From DATGEP01 sp035310125 (lineage in GTDB: Bacteria; Chloroflexota; Ktedonobacteria; Ktedonobacterales; JADMIN01), in assembly GCA_035310125.1 (NCBI GenBank), contig DATGEP010000056.1, positions 1 to 5,054 on the forward strand: a stretch of 5,054 nt of DNA, written 5' to 3'. Positions 1 to 5,054 of this stretch are shown piece by piece. Position numbers and translations under genes: made by a program. Every line of letters starts with the position of its first letter. Within the stretch, counting starts at the first letter, position 1. The notes beneath the pieces were generated by a model, which saw only the letters and a list, made by a program, of their open reading frames with translations, was not told the origin of the DNA and ran no database searches.

Positions 1-2
1 TT

Positions 3-92
3 CTCGCGCTCAGTGTCGTGCCGAAGCTGAAGATCACCGATGCGGGACTTCTCGATGTGGCGACCTGGAGCATTGTACCCGTTCAGGCGTGA
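3..92 (+). CDS. C-terminal tail of an unidentified protein (5' truncated by window edge)
   Basis: An open frame enters from the left edge and ends at a TGA at 90-92, giving 29 residues that finish in DVATWSIVPVQA. The alternating hydrophobic and polar residues suggest a closing beta-strand or domain edge, but I do not recognise a family. I preferred this frame because frame 1 has a stop near the left edge and frame 2 gives an Arg/Cys-rich peptide that looks non-coding. The gene is convergent with the deaminase and its stop lies only 15 nt from the deaminase stop, so it probably belongs to a different transcription unit from the urate operon. No function is assigned. Its reality rests on frame plausibility alone. 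Confidence 0.5.
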   Translation, partial: LALSVVPKLKITDAGLLDVATWSIVPVQA

Positions 93-107
93 CGACCTGA
101 TCACCTG

Positions 108-1472
108 TCACCGCAACTCATCGCGCACAAGCGCGCGTGCGAGGGCGTTGTGACGCTCAATCAACCGGGGAACATCCGCATGGAGCAGGTGGCCTTCGCG
201 CACACGCACCCGACCGTTGATGACGCTCAGGTCCACGTTCGGTGGTTGGCAGAACACGAGCGCGGCCAGTGCATCATGTACGGCACCGCCGGCGAGCGCG
301 AGTGTATCCAGCCGGAAGCCAATAAAGTCCGCGGCCATACCGGGCGACAGCATGCCGATGTCATCGCGTCCCAGGACAGCCGCGCCGCCGCGCGTCGCTA
401 GCCACAGCACTTCGTCTGCGGTGACCGCCGCTGGATCGCCCTGCACACGATGGAGCAGCAACGCCTGGCGTGCTTCACCAAGCAAGTGTGAGCCATCGTT
501 GGAGGCGGAGCCATCAACCCCCAAACCCACGCGAGCGCCAGCCTGGCGCAATCGTGAAATGGGCGCGATTCCGGAGGCGAGCCGCATGTTCGATGTTGGG
601 CAGTGTGCCACGCCCGTTTGAGTGCCGCCGAGCCGCTCGATCTCGCTGGCGCTGGGATGGACCATGTGCGCATGCCAGACGTCGCGCCCGATCCAGCCGA
701 AATCTTCGGCCAGCTCGACAGGACTACGCCCGAAGGTGGCCGAGCAGTAGGCGGCCTCGTCCAGCGTCTCGGCGAGATGGGTATGCGAGTGGATGCCATA
801 GCACCGCGCCAGCGCGATGCTCTCGCGCATGAGATCCGGCGATACCGAGAATGGCGAGCATGGCGCGAGCACGATACGGAGCATGGAGTAGCGGCTCGCG
901 TCGTGGTATGTCTCAATAACTCGACGCGAGTCGCGCAGGATGGCGTCTTCGTCCTCCACCACACTATCTGGCGGCAGTCCGCCCTGACTTTCGCCAACGG
1001 ACATCGAGCCGCGGGCAGCGTGAAAGCGACACCCCATCTCCGCCGCCGCCACAATCTGGTCATCCAGGCGGGCGCCGTTCGGCCACATATACATGTGATC
1101 ACTCGTGGTTGTGCAGCCCGACAGCATCAGCTCAGCGAGAGCAATCTTGGTGCTGACGGAGACTGCTTCAGGGGTGAGGCGCGCCCAAAGCGGATAGTGC
1201 AGCCGCAGCCAGGCAAACAGATTGGCGTTCTGCGCCCCTGGCAGGTTGCGTGTAAGTGTCTGATAGAAGTGGTGGTGTGTATTGACCAATCCGGGGAGGA
1301 CGACGTGGTCAGTGGCATCCAGGACAATGTCAGCCTTTGAGGGGAGTGAATTCGTCGGGCCAACCTGCCGAATGATGTTATCTACCACATAGAGGCCGCC
1401 ATCGGACCAGCGTGAATGCGCATCGTCCATCGCGACGAGGAGCGTGGCGTGCTGGAGCAAGAGCGTCGGCAT
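108..1472 (-). CDS. 8-oxoguanine deaminase-like aminohydrolase (amidohydrolase superfamily)
   Basis: Predicted metal-dependent cytosolic deaminase of 454 residues, in the family that includes 8-oxoguanine deaminase (8-oxoguanine to urate plus ammonia) and hydroxyatrazine-type hydrolases. Visible superfamily signatures, in order: an N-terminal beta-sandwich segment; VNTHHHFYQT with metal ligands His66 and His68; HSHTHLAET with metal ligand His232 and catalytic Glu235; HAHMVHP with His269; HCPTSNMRLASG at 290-301; and GLGVDGSASNDGSHL with metal ligand Asp320. A C-terminal segment (about 372-430) completes the sandwich. The Met at 1472 is chosen as start because AGGAG lies 8 nt upstream; an in-frame TTG at 1496 would add eight residues (MPRIGAFE) that contain this ribosome site. 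The gene is divergent from the urate operon across 119 nt. That context favours a purine substrate, 8-oxoguanine first and guanine second. The family is firm; the substrate is inferred, since triazine hydrolases share these motifs. Confidence 0.86.
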   Translation of the reverse strand: MPTLLLQHATLLVAMDDAHSRWSDGGLYVVDNIIRQVGPTNSLPSKADIVLDATDHVVLPGLVNTHHHFYQTLTRNLPGAQNANLFAWLRLHYPLWARLTPEAVSVSTKIALAELMLSGCTTTSDHMYMWPNGARLDDQIVAAAEMGCRFHAARGSMSVGESQGGLPPDSVVEDEDAILRDSRRVIETYHDASRYSMLRIVLAPCSPFSVSPDLMRESIALARCYGIHSHTHLAETLDEAAYCSATFGRSPVELAEDFGWIGRDVWHAHMVHPSASEIERLGGTQTGVAHCPTSNMRLASGIAPISRLRQAGARVGLGVDGSASNDGSHLLGEARQALLLHRVQGDPAAVTADEVLWLATRGGAAVLGRDDIGMLSPGMAADFIGFRLDTLALAGGAVHDALAALVFCQPPNVDLSVINGRVRVREGHLLHADVPRLIERHNALARALVRDELR

Positions 1473-1480
1473 CTCAAAGG

Positions 1481-1485
1481 CTCCT
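1481..1485 (-). promoter_or_regulatory. Ribosome binding site of the deaminase, decides the start
   Basis: CTCCT on the + strand reads AGGAG on the coding strand, 8 nt before the ATG at 1472. It lies inside the longer TTG-initiated reading frame, which has no comparable site of its own, so it supports the shorter protein. Confidence 0.75.
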
Positions 1486-1540
1486 ATGCGTGGCAAGAGG
1501 GCAATACCTGAACGTAGTATGGTGAGTTTGCCTGGCGGGA

Positions 1541-1546
1541 ATTATA
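1541..1546 (-). promoter_or_regulatory. Candidate -10 element of the deaminase promoter
   Basis: ATTATA on the + strand reads TATAAT on the - strand, a perfect sigma-70-type -10 consensus. It would start transcription near 1535 and give a leader of about 60 nt. The -35 position at a 17-nt spacing (1564-1569, GCCACA on the - strand) matches consensus at only three of six bases. The hexamer shares four bases with the + strand -10 candidate. This is a motif-based prediction only. Confidence 0.45.
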
Positions 1547-1548
1547 CT
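1543..1548 (+). promoter_or_regulatory. Candidate -10 element of the urate operon promoter
   Basis: TATACT matches the TATAAT consensus at five of six bases and sits 43 nt before the uraD ATG, predicting a start site near 1555 and a leader of roughly 37 nt. The -35 position at a 17-nt spacing (1520-1525, TGGTGA) matches at three of six bases, so the promoter would be weak or activator-dependent. A closer TTGCCT at 1528-1533 is only 9 nt away and is badly spaced. Confidence 0.45.
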
Positions 1549-1558
1549 CTTTGCGACA

Positions 1559-1566
1559 ACACGTGT
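1559..1566. promoter_or_regulatory. Palindrome ACACGTGT, possible operator
   Basis: A perfect 8-bp palindrome, extendable to the imperfect CNACACGTGTNG at 1557-1568. It lies just downstream of the predicted uraD start site and next to the -35 position of the divergent promoter, so a bound repressor could affect both directions. It matches no urate-regulator site that I recognise, and a palindrome this short can occur by chance. Confidence 0.25.
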
Positions 1567-1580
1567 GGCGCTCAGCGCAG

Positions 1581-1585
1581 AGGAG
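1581..1585 (+). promoter_or_regulatory. Ribosome binding site of uraD, decides the start
   Basis: AGGAG sits 6 nt before the ATG at 1592. The alternative GTG at 1565 lies upstream of this site, so translation from it would read through the site. It also falls only about 10 nt after the predicted transcription start. Confidence 0.75.
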
Positions 1586-1591
1586 CGAGCC

Positions 1592-2110
1592 ATGAGACTG
1601 GATGACATCAACAAACTCGACCGTCGAGAGTTCGCGGCGAAGCTCGGCGGTCTCTTCGAGGGGCCACCGTGGATTGTTACCGCGGCCTGGGAGCGCCGGC
1701 CATTTACCGATGAGGCTCGATTGTACGAAACGCTCTGTGAGATAGTGGATTCAGCGCCACGAGATTCCCAGCTGGCATTGCTACGGGCGCATCCCGATCT
1801 TGCCGGAAAGCTGGCTCTAGCTGGAAAGCTTAGTCTCGCCTCAACACACGAGCAGGCAGCGGCCGGTTTGGATAGCCTGACTCCGGCGGAGCTGGAGGAG
1901 TTCACACGCCTGAATGCCGCGTACAAAAGCAAGTTCGCCTTTCCGTTTGTTATGTGCGCTCGACTCAGTACCAAGGAGACCATCCATGCGGCATTTACCG
2001 AGCGCCTCACGCATAGCTATGATGACGAGGTACATACAGCACTCATCGAGGTCAACAAAATCTGTGCGCTGCGGCTGCATGACCTGCTTACGGATGGTGA
2101 CCAGGAGTAA
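1592..2110 (+). CDS. uraD: 2-oxo-4-hydroxy-4-carboxy-5-ureidoimidazoline (OHCU) decarboxylase
   Basis: Cytosolic cofactor-free decarboxylase that converts OHCU to (S)-allantoin, the last step of urate oxidation. The 172 residues match the usual length of the stand-alone family. Signatures: PPWIVTAAWERRPF near 25-38, the catalytic block LRAHPDLAGK with His67, THEQAAAGLD at 85-94 with Glu87, FAFPFVMCA at 115-123, and an Arg in the C-terminal helix (Arg161) at the place of the conserved substrate-binding Arg. The AGKLALAGKLSL stretch (71-82) is ordinary for the family and not an insertion. The start at 1592 is set by AGGAG 6 nt upstream; a GTG at 1565 would add nine residues. It is the first gene of the operon. 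In Bacillus subtilis PucL this domain is fused ahead of uricase; here it is a separate gene in the same order, 35 nt from the uricase and in a different frame. Confidence 0.95.
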   Translation: MRLDDINKLDRREFAAKLGGLFEGPPWIVTAAWERRPFTDEARLYETLCEIVDSAPRDSQLALLRAHPDLAGKLALAGKLSLASTHEQAAAGLDSLTPAELEEFTRLNAAYKSKFAFPFVMCARLSTKETIHAAFTERLTHSYDDEVHTALIEVNKICALRLHDLLTDGDQE

Positions 2111-2145
2111 TTCAGGCGGCATGAGACGAGTAGAAGGGGTCCACG

Positions 2146-3096
2146 ATGAGGGAATCCGAGAGGTTCGCGATCAGCTACGGCAAGGCGCGCGTACCGGTTT
2201 ACCGAGTCTTTGCACAGCCGCTGGCGGGCGTGGCGCCTATACCTGAGTCGCTATTCACCGGCCGGCAGAACACACTGCTTGCGCTCGAAGTAGATGTCGA
2301 AGTTTTCGGCAACAACTTTCTTCCCGCATATATTGAAGGCGACAATACGAACGTCGTCGCGACGGATAGCATGAAGAATTTTGTGTTGCGACAGGCGCTG
2401 GCGTATACGGGTGCGACCATCGAAGGCTTTCTGGATATCCTGGGGCGGCAACTCCTGGAAAGCTACCCCCAAATGGAACGATTGCGACTCACGGCACGCG
2501 AGCTGCCGTTTACTCCTGCCACGGTGCCGTCCGCCACGGCTGGACAGTTTACCGCTAGCAATGTGCTCTTTAGCCGCTCGCATGATGACTACAGTGTCGC
2601 CGCGCTCGATTTCGACCGTGTCGAGGGACGCACGGCATTGACGACGCATCGCTGTGGCCGTTCCGAGATGCAGCTCTTAAAGGTGACGGGAAGCTCCTTT
2701 ACCCACTTTGTGCGTGACGCCTTTACCACACTGCCCGAACGCACCGACCGCCCGCTCTACATCTTCATGGATGTCTCGTGGGTATATGGCGACGACGCCG
2801 ACATGCTCGATGTGTCCAGGCAGCGATACGTTGCCGGCGAGCAGATACGCGATCTGGTGCAGGTGGTGTTCCATGAGTTCGTCAGCGAATCTATTCAGCA
2901 CTTGGTGCATGAGATCGGCCTACGTATCTTTGCGCGTTTTCCACAACTGGCGGAGATCGCGTTCGCGGCGCAGAATCGGACGCGGGATCCCGCCGCCGTG
3001 TCCCACGAAGACCCGCGCATCAAGGTCTACACGGACCCCTTCTCCGCCTACGGCTTGATTAAGCTGACGATGCGACGCGACGGCGAGGAAAGCTGA
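2146..3096 (+). CDS. uox: Urate oxidase (uricase), Bacillus/PucL type
   Basis: Cofactor-independent uricase that oxidises urate with O2 to 5-hydroxyisourate and H2O2. Its 316 residues fit the tandem T-fold family, which forms tetramers. Seen: catalytic Lys13 in ISYGKARVPVYR; the GDNTNVVATDSMKNF block with Thr73 and Asp74 (catalytic Thr and its partner); SSFTHFVRD with Phe185 (stacks on urate); TLPERTDRP with Arg202; SESIQHL with Gln251 (binds urate with the Arg); QNRTRDP with Asn277; and YGLIKLTM near the C-terminus. GAAGGGG at 2133-2139 lies 6 nt before the ATG. The overall pattern, including IPESLFTGR and AGEQIRDL, resembles Bacillus sp. TB-90 uricase and the PucL C-terminal half. The Asn-Lys-His of Aspergillus uricase is Asn277-Arg278-Thr279 here, so the usual His is absent. 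There is no peroxisomal SKL tail, as expected for a bacterium. Production of H2O2 implies a need for catalase elsewhere in the genome. Confidence 0.96.
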   Translation: MRESERFAISYGKARVPVYRVFAQPLAGVAPIPESLFTGRQNTLLALEVDVEVFGNNFLPAYIEGDNTNVVATDSMKNFVLRQALAYTGATIEGFLDILGRQLLESYPQMERLRLTARELPFTPATVPSATAGQFTASNVLFSRSHDDYSVAALDFDRVEGRTALTTHRCGRSEMQLLKVTGSSFTHFVRDAFTTLPERTDRPLYIFMDVSWVYGDDADMLDVSRQRYVAGEQIRDLVQVVFHEFVSESIQHLVHEIGLRIFARFPQLAEIAFAAQNRTRDPAAVSHEDPRIKVYTDPFSAYGLIKLTMRRDGEES

Positions 3097-3099
3097 GGA
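3095..3099 (+). promoter_or_regulatory. Ribosome binding site of uraH, decides the start
   Basis: GAGGA overlaps the uricase stop codon and lies 9 nt before the ATG at 3109. The in-frame GTG at 3103 is only 3 nt away, too close for normal initiation, so the ATG is preferred. An ATG at 3099 is out of frame. Confidence 0.6.
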
Positions 3100-3108
3100 T
3101 GCGTGAGA

Positions 3109-3465
3109 ATGGGACGGCTGACGACACATGTGCTTGACACGGCGAATGGGATCCCGGCAGCGAACGTTGCTATCGAGCTGTGGCGCCTCGCCAGCGACGG
3201 CGAGCGTTCAAGGCTAAAGGACACCCGCACGACCGCCGACGGTCGCACGCCTTCGCCCCTGCTGGAAGGAGACGAGATGGCTGTGGGCGTCTATGAGCTA
3301 GTCTTCGCGGTGGGCGCGTACTTCGCGCGCCGGGGATTACAAGGTAGCGATCCGCCGTTTCTCGACCGTGTGCCGGTGCGCTTCGGTATCGCCAATCCCG
3401 CGGCGCATTATCACGTTCCGCTGCTTGTCTCACCCTGGGCGTATAGTACCTATCGAGGGAGTTAA
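3109..3465 (+). CDS. uraH: 5-hydroxyisourate hydrolase (transthyretin-like)
   Basis: Hydrolyses the uricase product HIU to OHCU, passing it to UraD. The 118 residues form one transthyretin-like domain, normally a homotetramer. All family landmarks are visible: the N-terminal LTTHVLDTANGIPA with His7, TTADGR with Arg46, YHVPLLVSPWAY with His102, and the C-terminal signature tetrapeptide YRGS (115-118). These correspond to the His, Arg, His and Tyr-Arg-Gly-Ser residues that distinguish HIU hydrolase from true transthyretin. There is no signal peptide, so the protein is cytosolic. The start at 3109 follows GAGGA by 9 nt; a GTG at 3103 would add only two residues. It lies 12 nt after the uricase and 3 nt before allC, and its last codons carry the allC ribosome site (GGAG, 3458-3461). 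Also called pucM in Bacillus. Confidence 0.95.
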   Translation: MGRLTTHVLDTANGIPAANVAIELWRLASDGERSRLKDTRTTADGRTPSPLLEGDEMAVGVYELVFAVGAYFARRGLQGSDPPFLDRVPVRFGIANPAAHYHVPLLVSPWAYSTYRGS

Positions 3466-3468
3466 GCA

Positions 3469-4710
3469 ATGAGCGCTAGAGACTCCGCCGCGCGTGTCAT
3501 GGCGCGCTGCGCCACGCTCGCCATGCACAGCGAGGAGCCGGATCGCCTGACGCGGCGTTTTGCGACGCCGCCAATGCGTGCGGTAAACGACCAGGTGGCG
3601 GCCTGGATGCGCGAGGCGGGCATGCATGTGTGGTATGACCCCATCGGCAACATTGTTGGCCGGTACGAATCCCCTGCTTCCCACGGCACTACATTACTCC
3701 TTGGCTCCCATCTCGATACGGTGCGCGACGCCGGAAAGTACGATGGGCCGCTCGGTGTGCTCGTCGCGCTGGAATGCGTCGCGCGATTAAGCGAGCGCCA
3801 TGAGCAGCTACCATACGCGATTGAGCTTTACGGATTCGCTGACGAGGAGGGATTGCGCTACCACACGGCCTACCTTGGCAGTAGCGCGGTGGCGGATAGC
3901 TTCGATAGTGCGGTGCTGGCGCTGACCGATAGTAATGGTGTCCCGCTCGACGACGCCATTCGACAATTTGGTGGCGATCCGGCGGCGATCTCTACCTGCG
4001 CGCGGCGCACCGAGAATCTGCTTGGCTATTGTGAGGTCCATATCGAGCAAGGGCCGGTACTGGAGCGTGAGAACCTGCCGCTGGGCGTCGTCTCGGCAAT
4101 TCAAGGGCAAACTCGTGCGGACGTTGTGTTTACGGGCGAGGCCGGCCATGCCGGCACGGTGCCACCTGAGCTGCGGCACGACGCGCTCTGCGCCGCCAGT
4201 GAATTCGTGCTCGCGGTGGAGACGCTCGCCAGGAGTCAGGATGCGCTGGTAGCGACGGTCGGCCAGATTGTCGCCTATCCGGGCGCGAGCAATGTCATCC
4301 CCGGCCGCGTGGCACTCAGCCTGGATGTGCGCCATCCTGACGACAGTACACGCGAGGCGGCTCACGCCGCGCTGGAGCGCCAGGCGGCGGCAATTGCCTC
4401 GCGTCGCGGTCTCCGCGTAGACTGGCAGGAGGTGCAGTCCACAGCGTCTGTGCCCTGCGATCCACATTTGACTACACTGTTTTCGCGTGCTATCGAGACG
4501 CAAGGATTAGCCGTGGTGCGCGTAGCAAGTGGTGCTGGCCATGACGCTGCGATCATGGCACGGCTCGGCGGTATCGCGATGCTGTTTGTCCGCTGCGCGG
4601 GAGGCATCAGCCATAACCCAGCCGAAAGCGTCGCCGAGGGCGATGTCGCGGTCGCCATCAAGGTATTGGAACGGGTTCTCTCCCTGCTCGCCGAGGAGCA
4701 GCAGCCATGA
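3469..4710 (+). CDS. allC: Allantoate amidohydrolase (M20 peptidase family)
   Basis: Dinuclear-metal amidohydrolase that converts allantoate to (S)-ureidoglycine, ammonia and CO2. The 413 residues are typical for the family. Metal ligands line up well with E. coli AllC: His81 in GSHLDTV, Asp92 in KYDGPLGV, Glu127 (with Glu126 as general base) in GFADEEGLRY, His191 in VHIEQGP, and His382 in GISHNPAES. The dimerisation lid (about 208-325) carries GEAGHAGTVPP with His227, SNVIPGR with Asn275, and LDVRHP with Arg288, the substrate-side residues of this family. SGAGHDA at 354-360 is also conserved. GGAG at 3458-3461 lies 7 nt before the ATG. The stop overlaps the allB start by 4 nt. The same fold includes N-carbamoyl-L-amino-acid hydrolase and ureidoglycolate amidohydrolase, which sequence motifs alone separate poorly; the position between uraH and allantoinase decides the call. 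Confidence 0.9.
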   Translation: MSARDSAARVMARCATLAMHSEEPDRLTRRFATPPMRAVNDQVAAWMREAGMHVWYDPIGNIVGRYESPASHGTTLLLGSHLDTVRDAGKYDGPLGVLVALECVARLSERHEQLPYAIELYGFADEEGLRYHTAYLGSSAVADSFDSAVLALTDSNGVPLDDAIRQFGGDPAAISTCARRTENLLGYCEVHIEQGPVLERENLPLGVVSAIQGQTRADVVFTGEAGHAGTVPPELRHDALCAASEFVLAVETLARSQDALVATVGQIVAYPGASNVIPGRVALSLDVRHPDDSTREAAHAALERQAAAIASRRGLRVDWQEVQSTASVPCDPHLTTLFSRAIETQGLAVVRVASGAGHDAAIMARLGGIAMLFVRCAGGISHNPAESVAEGDVAVAIKVLERVLSLLAEEQQP

Positions 4711-5054
4711 GCCACTATGATGTGCTTGTGCGCGGCGGTACTGTTGTGACCTCCGAGGCGGTATCGCTTGCCGATATCGCCATCGCGGATGGGCGTATCG
4801 CTGTGTGCGCCCCGGAGATCGAAGGCGACGTCGCCGAGGAGATTGATGCCCGTGGATTGCACATCTTTCCCGGTGTAATTGACACCCACGTGCATTTCAA
4901 CGAGCCGGGGCGGAGCGAATGGGAGGGGTTCGCGACGGGAACGCGCGCGCTGGCCGCAGGTGGTGCGACCGCCTACGTCGAGATGCCGCTCAACGCACAC
5001 CCGCCAACCGTAGACGCGGCCAGCTTCGATCTCAAACTGGACGCCGCGAAGACC
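4707..5054 (+). CDS. allB: Allantoinase, N-terminal part (truncated by window edge)
   Basis: Cyclic amidohydrolase that opens the hydantoin ring of (S)-allantoin to give allantoate, the substrate of the preceding gene. Only the first 116 residues are present, about a quarter of the usual length of roughly 450. Visible: the N-terminal sandwich start YDVLVRGGTVVT, then FPGVIDTHVHFNEPGRSEWEGF with metal ligands His61 and His63, ALAAGGATAYVEMPLN at 81-96, and PPTVDAASFDLKLDAAK, which closely resembles E. coli AllB in the same region. NEPGR followed by EWEGF favours allantoinase over dihydropyrimidinase and dihydroorotase. The carbamylated Lys and later metal ligands lie beyond the window. GAGGAG at 4693-4698 is 8 nt before the ATG, and the ATGA overlap with allC suggests translational coupling. 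Also called pucH in Bacillus. Confidence 0.93.
   Translation, partial: MSHYDVLVRGGTVVTSEAVSLADIAIADGRIAVCAPEIEGDVAEEIDARGLHIFPGVIDTHVHFNEPGRSEWEGFATGTRALAAGGATAYVEMPLNAHPPTVDAASFDLKLDAAKT

Noticed and set aside
603..1340. 245-codon + strand open frame opposite the deaminase
   Set aside because: It lies wholly antisense to a gene with clear catalytic motifs, and its translation shows no recognisable domain. Long antisense frames are common in GC-rich coding DNA.
1473..1496. TTG-initiated extension of the deaminase by eight residues
   Set aside because: The AGGAG ribosome site falls inside this extension at 8 nt from the downstream ATG, and the family's N-terminal strand begins at that ATG.
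1504..1520. Short inverted repeat ATAC...GTAT in the divergent region
   Set aside because: The arms are only 4 bp with a 9-nt loop and do not extend in either direction, so it is not above chance.
1565..1591. GTG-initiated extension of uraD by nine residues
   Set aside because: AGGAG at 1581-1585 is ideally placed for the ATG at 1592, and the extra residues have no family counterpart.
1802..1837. Apparent tandem duplication in uraD (AGKLALAGKLSL)
   Set aside because: OHCU decarboxylases normally have a similar Ala/Gly/Lys-rich stretch after HPDLAGK, and the protein length is normal, so nothing has been inserted.
3808..4503. 231-codon - strand open frame opposite allC
   Set aside because: It is antisense to allC across its conserved metal-binding motifs; the translation is Arg-rich and lacks family features, so it is a coding shadow.
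1..5054. CRISPR arrays, tRNA/rRNA genes, insertion sequences, riboswitches or phage genes
   Set aside because: No regularly spaced repeats, terminal inverted repeats, transposase motifs or conserved RNA structures were seen; almost all sequence is accounted for by purine-catabolism genes.

Overview
The window holds a bacterial purine (urate) catabolism cluster. Five same-strand genes (about 1592-5054, +) encode OHCU decarboxylase (uraD), urate oxidase, 5-hydroxyisourate hydrolase (uraH), allantoate amidohydrolase (allC) and the N-terminal third of allantoinase (allB), which runs off the right edge. A divergent gene (108-1472, -) encodes an amidohydrolase-superfamily aminohydrolase of the 8-oxoguanine deaminase / hydroxyatrazine hydrolase type. 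At the far left, the last 29 codons of an unidentified + strand gene end at 92.

Layout: 3-92 gene tail (+); 93-107 a 15-nt convergent gap with no visible terminator; 108-1472 deaminase (-); 1473-1591 a 119-nt divergent control region with overlapping -10-like hexamers for both directions and an 8-bp palindrome; 1592-5054 the operon. Gaps in the operon shrink from 35 nt (uraD/uricase) to 12 nt (uricase/uraH), 3 nt (uraH/allC) and a 4-nt ATGA overlap (allC/allB), which indicates co-transcription and probable translational coupling at the distal end. No stretch above 300 bases lacks a gene.

How the genes work together: the divergent enzyme, if it is 8-oxoguanine deaminase, releases urate directly from 8-oxoguanine. 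Uricase oxidises urate to 5-hydroxyisourate (HIU), UraH hydrolyses HIU to OHCU, and UraD decarboxylates OHCU to (S)-allantoin. AllB opens allantoin to allantoate, and AllC converts allantoate to ureidoglycine, ammonia and CO2. Urate to ureidoglycine is therefore encoded without a missing step. Xanthine dehydrogenase, transporters, ureidoglycine/ureidoglycolate enzymes and a regulator are not in the window and may lie outside it.

Organism: compact operon, Shine-Dalgarno sites before every gene whose start is visible, no introns and GC-rich sequence all point to a bacterium. The uricase resembles the Bacillus type (PucL C-terminal domain, Bacillus sp. TB-90) more than the Aspergillus type, yet the base composition is too GC-rich for a typical Bacillus. 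A Chloroflexota-like or GC-rich Bacillota-like source is a weak guess.

I see no evidence for an undescribed system here. The enzymes are recognisable and their catalytic residues are largely intact. The points most worth checking are the shared divergent promoter, the altered Asn-Lys-His region of the uricase, and the direct urate-feeding role of the divergent deaminase.
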